Made by a program: the position numbers and the translations under genes
Origin: Zelopaecilomyces penicillatus
Taxonomy: Eukaryota > Ascomycota > Sordariomycetes > Hypocreales > Pseudodiploosporaceae
Direction of reading: 5' to 3'
Length of the DNA: 64,000 nucleotides
Assembly: GCA_005765155.1 (NCBI GenBank)
Contig: VCCP01000004.1
Span: 2,046,001-2,110,000 of the forward strand
The notes under the pieces: model-generated
What the model was told of the DNA's origin: nothing
Databases searched by the model: none
The model's input: the letters and a program-made list of their open reading frames with translations, nothing else
Part shown: positions 23,890-36,147 of the stretch, one piece after another
Numbering within the stretch: the stretch's first letter is position 1
Layout: each line of letters opens with the position of its first letter

Positions 23890-24823
23890 CTCATTCACAA
23901 AACATCACCGAACCTCCGTCCCACCCGCTAAGCTCACCCACATTCGCTCTTCCAACCTCAACGAACCCATGGCGCTGGTAAAACGCTTCCACGCCCGCGA
24001 CACCGATAAGCCAAGCAGCGGCCCCTCCACTCCTATCTGCTCTTTGTAACCCGTCAATGAGCAACATGGAGCCAAGTCCTTTCCCTTGGAGCGAAGGGTA
24101 GACGGCGACACTGCTTAGATACCAAGCCTGTTGGCGGCGTGGCGAGTTTAGGAAACCTTTCTTGATAGGTTCCAGGGAGCGCTCAAAGATGCCGGCGGCG
24201 TACGAGTCGATTTTGAGGGGGTCGAAGTAGTTTTTGATATGGACATAGGTGTGTATGAGGTGGGATAGCCAGAAGGCTTTGAGATTTGGAGGGAGATGTG
24301 TTAGCGGAGGCTGAATGGGCTAATGAATGAGCCTAAGAGGGATTGAAGAGAGACAAGGGAAATGAGTATGTGAGAAGAGTAATGTGGAGTTTATAAGTTT
24401 GGGTGGACAAGAGGTGTCTTTACTTGGAGGAAGAATATGAATAGAAAGAAGAAGAAGAATAAGAAGATAAAAGGGCGACTTACACGGCGAACACCACTTC
24501 TTCCAAACCGGCTGTCTCACCACCGGCTTCTTCCACCACGCAAACCCCACGGTACGACCTAGCCCATCATCCAACACGGTGAGAACATACTCGGCAGACC
24601 AATAGCGGAGTTGGAAAAGCCGATGCAGACCAACCGCCATGTCGGCCGGGTGGCTGCGCCGCAAGGGGAACAAGAAGTCGAGGAGTGTGTCGTGGTCGAA
24701 GCTGGCGAGGTAGATGGGGGCAAGGGCGTCAATGTCGGAGGACCGGCCGAGACGGACTGAATATGAAGGATTGGTGCTGCTGTTGTTGTTGGCGGTGGTA
24801 GTAGTGGCGGTGATGGTGGCCAT
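23890..24823 (-). CDS. GNAT-family N-acetyltransferase
   Basis: Two exons at least. Exon 1 runs from the ATG at 24823 to a GTAAGT donor at 24483. The last exon ends at a TGA at 23890. The protein begins with a Thr/Asn-rich leader (ATITATTTTANNN). The GNAT fold follows: SVRLGRSSDIDALAPIYLAS, then VLDDGLGRTVGFAWWKKP. After the intron come WYLSSVAVYPSLQGKGLGS, the acetyl-CoA-binding QGKGLG loop, and AFYQRHGFVEVG near the C-terminus. The acceptor could not be fixed. The frame is the same on both sides, so the intron length must be a multiple of three, but the obvious CAG near 24314 is out of phase with the donor. Substrate unknown; many fungal relatives are simply annotated GNAT. Confidence 0.8.
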
Positions 24824-25741
24824 GATGGGCGATGGACGGTGAAGCTGATAAGATGGACTCTAGATGATGATGTTGACAGGGATGGCTCATGAACTTTGAT
24901 TTGATTGAGGACAGAATCGGCAGACAAAAAATGGTTGGATCTATTAGAACTGTGTTAGCCGTGTTGGGGGTATGGTGGACCACCCCCCCCCCCCCTTCGG
25001 CACAAGTCTCCATGGAGATAGTTGCCGGATGAGTCAAAACATATGCACGAAACAGAACGCGACAACTTGAGACAATGTATCAAATCATCTAGCACCCTAC
25101 ATTCCCGGGTTGGTCTTGAAATGTTCAAATCTGCAGAGTAAGAGGTAATTAAGGTATATATTCATCGCTCGTAGACCAGAGTGGTAGTAACATCTTTGAA
25201 TCTCGATCAAAGACATGTTGTTTGAACAATGTCCTCGAAACACCAGCATCATAGTTTGCGAATGAACGATGGAGAAATATAACAATTTAACTGTATTTCG
25301 AGCGCAACACTGCTCCGTCTCTCAGTAAGACCTTACTGCCTCCTATCCAAAAATCCATCTACATCCTACATGCTCATGCAAAAAAAAAAACCCAACCTTC
25401 CCTGCTTTCCAACATGCAACTAAATCCAACAACAACAATTCGTATCCTCCAAGGGTATATCGTGCCATTCCCAAAAAAAATCGTTTGCCTGGTTTCATGA
25501 AAACCCGTACATACAAGATAATAAAAAAAACACAGCTTCCACCATCTCCAGTCTCAACAGAAACAAAGCGGCCCTGGCGCGCCCGTATGGAATGCATCCT
25601 AAAAAACGCCTGCCAATCACACAAAGATCGACCGTGATATCGTGAATATTCTCAACCAAATAAAAGTAAGAAAAAAAAAAACCAATAGACCGCCCCATGC
25701 TGTGTTGAATACATTCATGCCATATCTGGTCCAATATGGTT
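24824..25741. other. Intergenic, GNAT / SPX gene
   Basis: Upstream region of the minus-strand GNAT gene and 3' region of the minus-strand SPX gene. It holds a 13-base C run at 24983-24995 and several A runs between 25380 and 25680. No gene is seen. Confidence 0.6.
24983..24995. repeat. Homopolymer C run, 13 bases
   Basis: A 13-base C tract in the GNAT upstream region, a likely site of length polymorphism. Confidence 0.8.
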
Positions 25742-27323
25742 TCATGGTGAGTTCTCCGCAACGAGAACCAGTAGCATTCCGTTGAGCAGACACACCACTA
25801 TAAACGTAGACCAAACCATGAGACGGTAGAGAAGAGGTAGAGGATCTTCCCGGTACAGTGTCATGCCGAGTCCTGAGCACGCACAGAACAAGCTCACCAC
25901 CACACCAACCGTGACGCCCGCATCGACCTCGACGCGGAGCTTGCGCTTACCAGTCGATATCAGCACACTGGTAATGGTGAGCAGGACAAACGACGCGGCA
26001 AAACAACCGGCAGTGCCCCAGAGTAATACTCTCTCCCGATATCGTCGCATTCTTTGATCATCAACGCTGGGAAATGCGTAGTGATGCGCGTACCCTTGGA
26101 AACCGTAGTTGTTGTCAGAGCTGGCGTAGCCCTCCTCATCGGAATCCACATTCGCTGTCGTCATTGAACCGTAGCTGTGGCTGGTTGGAGGCGGCGAAGA
26201 GAGAAGAGATTGATGCTCGTGCGTTCGCTGTCCGACGTGAAACCATCGCTTCGCTTTCGTAAAGGGAATGGCGACAATAGACTGCATGTATGCGAGTCCA
26301 GGGAAGCTTGTCGCTTCATCTGGATTGATGTAGATGGCATAATCTTCCTCAGCACCACCCGTTTCGCTCCCGTCATCGTATTCGTTCCAGTACTTGAACT
26401 GCTGTGTGTCTACAGCTGGTGGCAGAGGCTCAAAGGCAACTCGTTCTGTTCGTTCGGAGATGTGGGGAATATCGAGTGAAGAGGGAGAGCCGGGATCGCT
26501 AAACTGAGGCGTTGCGCTGTTCAGAGTGATCATGATATCATCGTGTCGTTCCTTTAGGCCAGAAAAGTCGCGCCGGGTAAAGCTTTTAGGGTGGCTAAGC
26601 ACGCTGTCGTTAAACCTAGCGCTCAATGTCATCGACCCTGTCCATTTCTTGAAAATGATTCTTGTTAGCCGAAGAGAAACATGTATATCGGGAAGTGCAA
26701 CCAGATTGAGAAAAACATACCCGATATTTTTTCAATATTTTGCGGAACGCGATGATCTGGGCGTTGGCGAAGCGGAATAGGGCTTGGATATCTTCGTTGC
26801 ATTTTAATAGTTCGCGCTCGTACTTTACGAATCTTCTCTGTCGTTTAAGGGACACGGAGCATGAACTGGGCTCGTCGGCGCACTTGGCAACCCAGCGATG
26901 TAGACTGGCATCGAGATGATCTGTGTAAAAGTCCCATGTTAATTGATTTGTTCCCTTGGTTCGTATAGCGTGGCTGCGGGGTGATGCTTACCCAATCGTC
27001 TTGAAATTTCGTCAGCTTTGCTCGAAATAAAAAGATCAACGCGGTCGTGCTGTCTGCACAGCTCCAGGTAGAGGCTTTCCTCGAATCTGTTCAGTGCGGC
27101 ATCTTGGTGGCCCGGAATAGCCATGGCCGTAGCCTGGTGGCGAGTGGTGTGGACCTTGATCTCATGTTTGAGAGAGTTGTAATCGAGATTGTCTGTTTGA
27201 AAATGCAGTTAGCACGAGATTGAAATGTCTCTCCCCTTGGCATATCCCTGGTGGGCAGGCAATGTACATACGCAGGCTCCATTCTGGAACAGACTCGCGC
27301 TCCAATTGATTGCCGTATTTCAT
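25742..27323 (-). CDS. SPX-domain protein with three C-terminal membrane segments
   Basis: Four exons, 27323-27272, 27192-26992, 26920-26721 and 26647-25742, with introns of 71-79 nt, give 452 aa. The N-terminus is an SPX domain (about 1-155), which binds inositol pyrophosphates and senses phosphate. It starts MKYGNQLERESVPEW, contains YNSLKHEIK, and ends with FRKILKKYRKW, where the basic Lys residues form the usual ligand surface. A Ser/Asp/Glu-rich linker follows. Three hydrophobic helices lie at about 358-381, 393-416 and 424-448, arranged like the Vtc1-type membrane module. No polyphosphate polymerase (VTC central) domain is present in between. It is therefore a VTC-like accessory or regulatory SPX membrane protein, probably vacuolar; the exact role is inferred. 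Confidence 0.88.
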
Positions 27324-30300
27324 GCTTTGCAGGGCGGAAGGCGCAAGATCAATTGCCCACAGGTATCATCTGCCAGTTATTGGGGTTGCTTGAACAAGAG
27401 AAAAATATTCCGCAGCGTCCACCAACCTAAATGCGCTGACTGATGGAAGGGAGTGGAGGCGAGGCGTGGGTTTTTGTTTGGCGAAGCGAGAGTGGGTGGA
27501 TTGAATGCCAAGATCAGGGCCGTCGCAGCAGGCGATGCAATGACGTGCAGGGCGTCCGCGTGGTTGACGTTACAGCGCTGTGCTGTCACCTGGGTGCTTG
27601 GCTACAGGTACCAGACCGCCCAGTGAGTGGCTCTGCTGGCTAGGTGCGCTGGGGAGGGTCGGGGTCGTTTTTTTGGGTCGCGGCGGCGTTTCGGGGGTTG
27701 CGTCGGGTGTCAGAAGGGCAGCGATCGGCGTCGCAGGCACAAGTAAGGTAAGAGCTGTTTTGGTTTGGGAACGAAAGGTCGATGAGAGGAGCAATAAGAA
27801 CGGAATTTGGGCGTTGCTTATAATAAACGTTGGAAACTCTTTTTCTCTCTCTTTGGTAAGCGAGTGGCTGTCGATGAATGGTGGATGGCGGGTTGGACGA
27901 ATTGGCGCACTGACGGATCGATCGAGTGATGATGATGCTCGAGAAAAAACCTGGCAGAGACGGGAGGCCGCAAACAATATCCAAAGCAGAGAGTCAGAGC
28001 AGACGAGGGAGGGGTGGAGGGGGGGGGGATAGGATAATATCTCAATCCAGGCAGGTGGAAAAGGGAAGAAAATGGCGCCCGTTTGTTTGCCAAGGCTCGG
28101 CCATTGGATAAGTTTATGTAAGTTTGTGTAGGTGCGGTACTGGTGTCGTATGAAGGGAGAGGTTATTAGTACTGTATAGTGCCGTGGAAGAGCGGACCCA
28201 GGGCAATCTATAATAAAGAGGCCTGGACTGGGCCTTGAATGAAATGCATGAGCTGGACAAGGGTTAGCAGAGGGGGATGGGCGGCGGCGCAGCTACAGGG
28301 GCCGGTTAGTGGAGGTTATTCTCCTGTCAAGGCCTGGAATGGTGCACGTGTGTGAGTGGGTGTGTGGGTGTGTACAGGCCTGTTGTGTGTGTATTTAGGT
28401 ACTAACTACGTAGTATGTAGTGAGTGTGTGCCTGTCCAGCCAGCTGGGTACTGCAGATAACAGCGCGCTACAGGTACCAACTCGGCGAGCCAACCACCAG
28501 GCGCAACCCAATGTTACAGTCCATTCCGCTGTCGGCCTCGGACGGCCCAGCAGGCAAATAATAAGAAAACGGTTCAAATCTTCGCTCTCTAATGATATTC
28601 ACTGCGAACGCTCTGATGCTACTCATGCAGATGCAGAAGCAGGCCTCGCATCCAATCCAATCCAATCCAATTCTAGGTATCCATCAGTTGCCCGCACCCC
28701 CTCCCTCACTGGACAAAAACCTGTTCAGAGCTGTGTGTGTGTGCCAGGCAATCAACGCAGCTCAGATTGCACGACTGAAAAAAAAAGCTGCCCATTTGCT
28801 CCATCAAAAAACCTTTTGATCCAGTCGTCGTCATTATTTTTGGAGGGGGGTTTGACTCCAATTGGCTGCACAATCTACTACCTTATCAGCATTTAAGCGT
28901 CAAGCCTCGATCGCAGGCAGCCTGGCCAATCGTGCGCTGTGCCCTTTTTTTTTCTTCACTTCCTGTGCCATTGCCCCGTTATCCCTAAATTGATTCCAGT
29001 TCCAGTGTCGGGAATCATTCTCTCGTCAGTTCTTTATTAGTCTTTTTTTCTCTCTTCTTCTCTGTTCTTTACACACGGCTACGCCCGTCGACCGGGACCG
29101 GAGGATGCCGGCGAATTGAGGTGGCGGGGGGGGGTTTCTCATCGGGCCGCAGGTGGACCTTTGCCGAGGACGGACAAGGCAACGAACCAGCGTTGCTGCT
29201 TTTTATTTTTTTTGTTAATTTTTTTTAATTCAACGACGCAGATGGATGGATGGGCAGGGTTTCGGCCAGGGATTGATTGGTATGATAATCGATTGCAAGC
29301 CGCCGCCCCTCTTCTATGGGATCGAGTTGTTTACAGATTGCTCTGGTAGCCGAATCACATGTGTCGATCGGCTTTAAAGGCCTCTGCAAACCCAGTGATT
29401 CTGCGCCTGGAATGATACCGGCTGATTTACCTATCTTCCATCTTGAAAGCAGAATGACCCATGCTGTTTGATGGCAAAAGTATATCGTAACTCGCTAGTG
29501 TGGTAATAAGTCACCACAAGGCTGCCTACCACCATACCATACCAGTCAACTAGGTATGTTCCATTTCTCTCGGGTTTCTCCCAAAACGAACAGAGCCCGC
29601 AGAAACAGGGAGACAGGATTCCACTCACTTTTTCGAGACATTGCCCCAGCTCACCCACCTTGCGAACTGTGCGTCCATGCTTGAGACCTTGTATTTTTTT
29701 TTATTTTTTTTTTAAAAATATTTTCACTCACTTACCCACTGTAAGACAAGCGTTTTTTTTTTTTCTTACAAAAGTAATTCATGATTCAAATATTCCAGAT
29801 CCATGAGATACTTTGCACACGTAGGCTTTTTTTTATGAACATTTACCTAATCGTCAGCATAGATACACAGCGTATCACCAGAATAGCTCCATAGCCAAGC
29901 GGAGGCTTTCGTTCCCACAGCTGCAGGTAATAATAATAGTCAGGCAAAGCAATCCGGTCCATCCGTTCAGTCATACATACAATATGTAATCCATTACCCT
30001 TATGATTTCCCTCTCCCGTCCCGTACTGAGACACGCCTCGCCCCCAATATCGGTGTAATAATACCAGTACAGAGGAGGCTCCCCCATCACCATTCTAGAT
30101 TTTTGCGGAGTCTTTTGTTTTTACTACATTTTCAGGCGGAGCTAATGCACCACTCGTTGAGGTCGTACTTCCAACGTAGCAGCAATGGATGTACGATACG
30201 GTGCAACGCTGCACCACCAATGCAGGTGAGGTGCCGTGTTCCGAGCCGTTGGTCGCGGCCCTTGCCTTGTTTTCCATTTGCTTTTTTTTTCTTTCTTTCT

Positions 30301-32181
30301 TTATTGTCAAACTCATAACTTTTGCATATACACGGCCTGAAGCAATGATAATGATAATACAGTATACCTAGGTATATCGGCAAATTGTACTAAACCAACT
30401 AGCTCACGCCTTATTTATGGGAATATCGCTCCTCTAGCAATTGTGAGAGGGGGGACAACGAGCTTTGTAGATTGGCCCGAGTGAGGATAGACGCATCTGC
30501 AGCCCGGATTGCACCAGTCGCAACTTGCATCGCATTTGCTTGCATCCTTCATTATCCGCGTGCATACCTCGTAATGTGCACTTCAAGTACGGAGTACCTC
30601 AGCCTCAAAAGCATGATGCCGACACTTGCTCATTGGCTCCTCGAGTGCAAGCCCTAGCGTGTCTCTATCGCAAGTTACCTACCTAGGTAGTCATTTGTTC
30701 TAGCCTCGCTTCGGGCAGGTAACGAATGGATGGATGATACAACCTACAGCACACACATGCACACAGAGTTCAGGCTGGATGTGGTATTCCTTACTTAATC
30801 TTGTCGCACGACTGCCCAGTACGTAGGTCTAGTAGGTATGATAGCCTTATGGCTGCGAGTTCCGGCTCCGCTCTCGGCGGGGGGGGAGCGCTTTTGCACA
30901 ATTGAAATATGTCGCCGTTTATCTAGCCGATGACGATTGAGCACTAGCAGAATGGATGTTGCGAACTTACACTCCGATAACCACCATCTAGATAAGGCAG
31001 GCAAATAAACCGTACTAGTAAGTACCTTGCCTAAATGCGTATTCATCAGACAGTGGCGTGGCATCAATGCTAAGCCCATACATGGCTTGTGCTGAACCAT
31101 CAGTACCAACACAATGTAGACACCTACTATGTCTCAAAGACCAAGCTCCAATTGCCAGGAATCATTGGCCAAAAATGCCGGGGGCTGCAGGAGTAATCAA
31201 TTTCACATGCGAGTATCTGTATATCCTTCTAGTGCTATGCAAGATGTCAACCGCTTGTTCTTTCAAAGCAATTCTTTATAACTAGTTCTATCACTCTGTA
31301 TACGAGCTGTATATTTGACTATGGCGATGCCAACCAACCCCCTCCCCCATCAATTTCATCATCAACTCCTCACAAGTCCCTCATCGTCAATCATTCGCCC
31401 TCATGGACGATTGATTTTGTATAAACTCTCTACTCGACATGATCAATGCTCTCACTCTTCACTGTTGTTAGTACCCATCACGTTATACATTGCATACATA
31501 CCTGCATCGCCAGGACCAGAAATATCCAGGACCCCAATGCCAAGACGACAAGGAACAAAGAGCTTGTTCCACCAAGCGCAGTGACTGTAATAAGCAAGTA
31601 AACAGACAGACGAAACACATGCAGCGCTCAGGCATTATTAGCTAGAGCATCACGAGATCAATTCTATCCAAGGCTTCACCGCCCGTCTCTTTTCTGCTCT
31701 CTAGAAAAGCGCCCCTTGTTTCTCATCCCCAGACTACGTCATGATCCGTGCGTGGGAGAGAGATTGTCTGAGCTGTTGGCATCTGCGGTGCTCCGCCTCG
31801 TTTTTTATCTCACTTATCATTTTATTACTCTAAACAATAATCGCTGTCGTGTACATCACCTAAGAGTGTCCACGCAATGCTGCCCGCTACGTCAGTCAAA
31901 GCCGATTGATTCCAAGGCATCATCCCGGCCACGCCAAGATGTCAATGTGTTCCCATTCAAAACTCCAATCATGCAGGCCACGGACCAATCCACGGTCATG
32001 AAGCCCCTCTATGATGCTCATAATAGCCCACCAGAAAATGATTGCTCCCCTGAAATGTCTAGACCATAATGTCCCCTGGACAGACTCCTCTATCATAAAT
32101 GCCTCCGTTATATGCTCGGTTTTCCCTCTTTGACTTTTTTACCCTTTTTCCCAACTCATGTACATGTCTTTAAAAAAATTC
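27324..32181. other. 4.9-kb gene-free interval
   Basis: No convincing gene in either strand. The first ~700 bp upstream of the SPX gene are probably its promoter and leader. It contains four tandem TCCAA units (28651-28670), a GT-rich stretch (28345-28440), T-rich tracts near 29200-29230 and 29690-29770, a 14-nt palindrome TATACCTAGGTATA near 30363, and CCTACCTAGGTAG near 30680. Confidence 0.55.
28651..28670. repeat. Tandem TCCAA repeat, 4 units
   Basis: Four consecutive copies of TCCAA in non-coding DNA. Each contains a CCAAT-like pentamer, so the tract could in principle bind the fungal CCAAT-binding (HAP) complex. It may equally be a simple microsatellite. Confidence 0.7.
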
Positions 32182-33441
32182 TTATAAATCTTGGTAGCCG
32201 AGCACCTGCTCAACCTCTAAAACGCCGATGATGCATCCACCCTGTGTAACTGCTATGACAGAATCGGACCCAGGAACAACCTGTTCTTGTTGCTGAGCTT
32301 GAGTTGATTGCGCACTTCTATCTCGAAGAATGTCGCGCGCTCGACGGATCGTTGTCTCTGAAGACATGGCCAGCATCTGCCGCCGGGAAATCATGAGGCC
32401 GGGCGTGTCTCGAATTGGGCTGCTCAGTTCTGCGTCGCTGAGTTGTCGGATCTTGCCCGGAGCAGCAATCTCCTCGCCAAGCCTTACCCAGCCCGTCTTG
32501 GAGCCATAACCTGCACGCAGCAGATGCAAGCCTAAGCTCGCTTCGCACAAGGTATCTGCAGAAGTGATGTCGGCCCATGGTGTGGAAATTTGCCCCAAAG
32601 TCTGAGGCTGTGTGTTGATAGCAGCGCCGATGGCGCCGCCGGGGTGATTCTTGGCAAACACAGCTGTGACGTTCGGATGAAGCTCGTCTGCAACTGTGAT
32701 GGCAAGCGCATCACCAAGCGCTAATGCTACTGTCGTCGATGTTGTCGGGGCTGACACACCAAAGGAAATGCTTTCTGACTCGGGGATGGGGGCCGGAAGA
32801 AGAATCGCGTTGGGGCGATGTCGCAAGAACTCGCATGTGTCGTGTCGCATATGTGAAGTAAGAAGAATGGTAGGGAGTGCCTCATCTAAGTGAGGCAACA
32901 AAAGAAGAAGCTCCTGAGTCTTGCCCGAGTATGTAATGAACATGAGTGTATCGCCCGGCGCTATAAGACCCAGGTCTCCATGGAGAGCTTCAGTAGGGTG
33001 AAGAAATACGGCCCTGATGGCAAGACTTTGGAATGTAGCCACCAGCTTCTTCCCAATATGTCCAGACTTGCCTACCCCCATGATAACCAATTTACCCTTG
33101 GTAGAGGCCTGGCGTGTGATGGCTTGCACCGACTCGTTGAAGCCTGTCCGAGCTACGGAGTCCATCTCGTACAGTTTACTGAGGTTAGCCACGGCGGCAG
33201 CCTCCGTGTTTAGCACATGAAGTCCACTGCGGAGTCGTCGATCCTTGACGTTGTATTCCTCTTGAGGTCCCAGGCTGAGGCTGAAGCCGTCCGTGGGCTC
33301 ACACAAAGTCTTTGAAGTCGGAGATATTGAGGGCGTCGGTGGTGAAGGTGGAGGTATTGATTGGCATTTTGATGCGCCCAGCACAATCACAGCACTTGTC
33401 TGGATCGGCCGGTGCTCGGCCTGGTGTCGATACTCGACCAT
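32182..33441 (-). CDS. SIS-domain sugar isomerase, KpsF/GutQ-like
   Basis: A single exon of 419 aa from the ATG at 33441 (context CACAATGG). An in-frame ATG at 33477 would add 12 residues. The SIS domain, a phosphosugar-binding fold, spans about residues 75-270. It shows GKLVIMGVGKSGHIGKK, FLHPTEALHGDLG, and MFITYSGKTQELLLLL, which are the signatures of arabinose-5-phosphate isomerases KpsF/GutQ. The His-X-Gly-Asp segment matches the bacterial active-site region. The C-terminal third (TPGLMISRRQML... to SVIAVTQGGCIIGVLEVEQVLG) resembles a degenerate CBS pair. Bacterial enzymes interconvert ribulose-5-P and arabinose-5-P for lipopolysaccharide, which fungi lack, so the fungal substrate is unknown. 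The intron-free structure is noted. Confidence 0.9.
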   Translation of the reverse strand: MVEYRHQAEHRPIQTSAVIVLGASKCQSIPPPSPPTPSISPTSKTLCEPTDGFSLSLGPQEEYNVKDRRLRSGLHVLNTEAAAVANLSKLYEMDSVARTGFNESVQAITRQASTKGKLVIMGVGKSGHIGKKLVATFQSLAIRAVFLHPTEALHGDLGLIAPGDTLMFITYSGKTQELLLLLPHLDEALPTILLTSHMRHDTCEFLRHRPNAILLPAPIPESESISFGVSAPTTSTTVALALGDALAITVADELHPNVTAVFAKNHPGGAIGAAINTQPQTLGQISTPWADITSADTLCEASLGLHLLRAGYGSKTGWVRLGEEIAAPGKIRQLSDAELSSPIRDTPGLMISRRQMLAMSSETTIRRARDILRDRSAQSTQAQQQEQVVPGSDSVIAVTQGGCIIGVLEVEQVLGYQDL

Positions 33442-36147
33442 TGTGCTTGCTCGGTGTGACGGCAGATTATCTCTCATCGAATCCACTCGTAGTATTGCAA
33501 ATCCCAATGCGCCGGCTGGCACGTGGCCGAGGCGAAAGAGCCAACAATGGTAGCAGTATCAACGAAGCGCCAAATCAGCCAATCCAGAAGTTTGATTCGT
33601 TTTGTTTGAGCCGAATGGAAGAGCGAGATGGCTTTCCGGATCGTGGAAAGACCGTTGCAGACCTAATGCCGAGTCGTGCCTGATGATCCTGCTTATCACC
33701 GCGTGCTGGAGGGCTTATCTTGTGGGCCGAGCAGCTCCGAGCCGGGGGTCATGAAGGACTTGTTCCGGGTGGCTTGATTTTCCACACAACCCGCCCGCAG
33801 TCGACAGCCGAACCCGTCCTAAAAAGAGCCCCAATAGGTTCCAATAGGTCCCAATAAAGGCGGTGGGCGTGAGCACGGGATGGAGACGAGATGCCGTTAG
33901 AATGTCGGAGGGGGGGAAGCTGCAGGCTCTCACGCGAAACAAAACGCGGGAAGAGCGGGATAGGGATGGGGAGGAATAGAGAAAACCCAGGCGGGTGCGG
34001 CAAGGGGTTGTCGAGATCACTAAGTAGTAGAATCTGGAAAATGGAAAAGGGAAAAAGAAAGAGTGTGTGTGTGCTGTCAGGGAAAGAAATTGCCCCCTAG
34101 ATGGGCTTGTTACCTCTCCTCTGCCACCCAAAATGAGTTTTGTGAACTTCGATCTCGTGGGTGGGTGGGATCCGCGATCATTGGCCAGGATCCCGTTCCA
34201 GGACAGCAACGGCTCGTAGCTGGCATCGGATGGGTAGGCTAGCTTCGGCGGTGGAGGGCGGATTTCAATCCATGATTAATGATTTTAATGGGCATGGCGC
34301 GGAAGAGTTCGTTATCTGGGAAAGACGGAGCACTGCGTGGCCCACTTTCGAGAGGCAAGGGGGAACGGACAGACTGTAGGTACAGTCATGATGATGGGAA
34401 TTGCCTCTAAATTACTTGTAGACCCTGATGGCTGATAAGAATACGGTATCATAAATCTGCTGGCTCTGTCTCCTTGGTAATAATAGTGGGAGACTCATCA
34501 ATCTGCAAGTGTATGGGTACGGGCGATCCTGGTATTAGAGGCGGTTTTGACACCTGTCCGCACATCTGCACAAACATAGAGTGTGGTTGGTTATGATGGC
34601 GATCATAGGCTAATCAAATTTGATCAAGTATCGCGCTATAGACGTGCGATCAAGTAATTTTGATCCAATATATTTTGTCATCTTCATTCATTCATCTCCA
34701 CGGGGGAAAATCCCCCGGACCTCTCGGCATTGATGGTAGCATTCAAACCCCATTTCATCTCTTCTATTACATGTAGACAGACCATAATGGGCGGAGGGAG
34801 AGGCGATGGCCATTGCCCTTCGCGATCAGGACGCCGTCTATGATGCCTTCATTGTCATCTGCGGATCCCAACGGCGGGAATGACACGGAACACACACACA
34901 ACTCAGTTCGCCGTCAGCCCAATGGCTGTAGGAGCGGCACGGACCAGAACCCCGCGCAACAAGGGCCGTCACGCCATCCTGTATTGGAATGAAGTATGAC
35001 TGCATACATATTGCATCTTCCCGAGACGAAGCCCACGTGCGAGATTGTGCAGAAATAAGCACAGGTGATTATGGTGATGAGATCTGTTGAATTACCTACC
35101 TAGGTACCTACCTTGCCCAGTCAGATACATACTTATCTTGAGACATGGGGGCAAAAATATAGGGACTCTTCATAAAGTGCCTTTTCCATAGTTGTGATGT
35201 TTGAAGTCCCATTACCTTTAGAAGTGAAACAAAACATATCCATGATACGTGGATGCCTTATCTCTCGAATTTAATTTTGAATTTATCAGCCAGATTGGTG
35301 TTAGGGGCGGCTTGGGCAGGCTAACGCAGCTCCTGCGGAAATGGCCGACGATGAGGCGCAATCAATGCACACACTGGCGCTGGCAAACTGGGCATTCTAG
35401 AATACCTCAGGTACCAATCAATATATTATGTTGGCAAAAACGCATGGTAGTGGGTTAGTCAGCCGCTCTTGGCATTGAAGGAAGAGGTATTGAAAGGAGG
35501 GCCCTGTTTTGCCACGCGTCCAAGGAAGTTGATAACTGGTTCCCAAGAATGCAGCAGCGGAAGCTCGGATCGAGAGATGGTCGCGGATCAGTGGTGTTGC
35601 CGGCTCAGCTGAAACCAGCGCGGGCGCATCGCTATCGGTCGCAGATTTGCATGCTTTGTTGGTGGCAGTAATTACAGAGAACGGGTAACCGTTTTAAAGC
35701 CTTTAAGCCTCCACCAGCCTTTGGCAAGTGATTGGGAATTTGGATGAATTGGATTCTGTGAGGTGTTGCAAAGCATCAGCCTGTTAGAGGTAGGTAAGTA
35801 CCTACTGAGTATATACCGCTGTAGTCAGCAGCAAAGGTGCCATTGCATCTACCTCAGACCTACTACGCGAAAACATGGGCTCCCATGTCAAGGCCTTGGC
35901 ACATGTTTTTTTTTCTCCTTGCCAGCTGGTCGCAGCGGCTGGCTGTAGCGGCCTGGACCACCTGGCAACCTCCCCCAAGCCTCACCTCACTTAGTATGTG
36001 AAGCAGGCTTCGCGTAGAAAGGCTCAGGACAACAAACCCAAATTTCCCCAGCACCAAAAGTGCCAATTAAAATAAAAAAAAAACACCACCTTACGTAAGG
36101 GCTCGTTCCCAGGAAACCCGTGTCATTTCGTGTTCTACAAAGATGTC
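33442..36147. other. Intergenic, divergent SIS / ceramidase
   Basis: A 2.7-kb divergent interval without a convincing gene. Notable small features are a 9-bp direct repeat GATCAAGTA at 34622-34630 and 34648-34656, a TACCTACCTAGGTACCTACC motif at about 35094-35113, and TAGGTAAGTACCTA at about 35793. An A run near 36070 lies just upstream of the ceramidase start. Confidence 0.55.

Noticed and set aside
33442..33522. Longer SIS-domain protein starting at 33522
   Set aside because: The codon at 33522 is GTG. ATGs lie at 33477 and 33441, the latter with the better context.
36130..36147. Upstream start of the ceramidase at GTG
   Set aside because: The frame is open but the codon is GTG; fungal nuclear genes start at ATG. 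The first ATG at 36148 was used.
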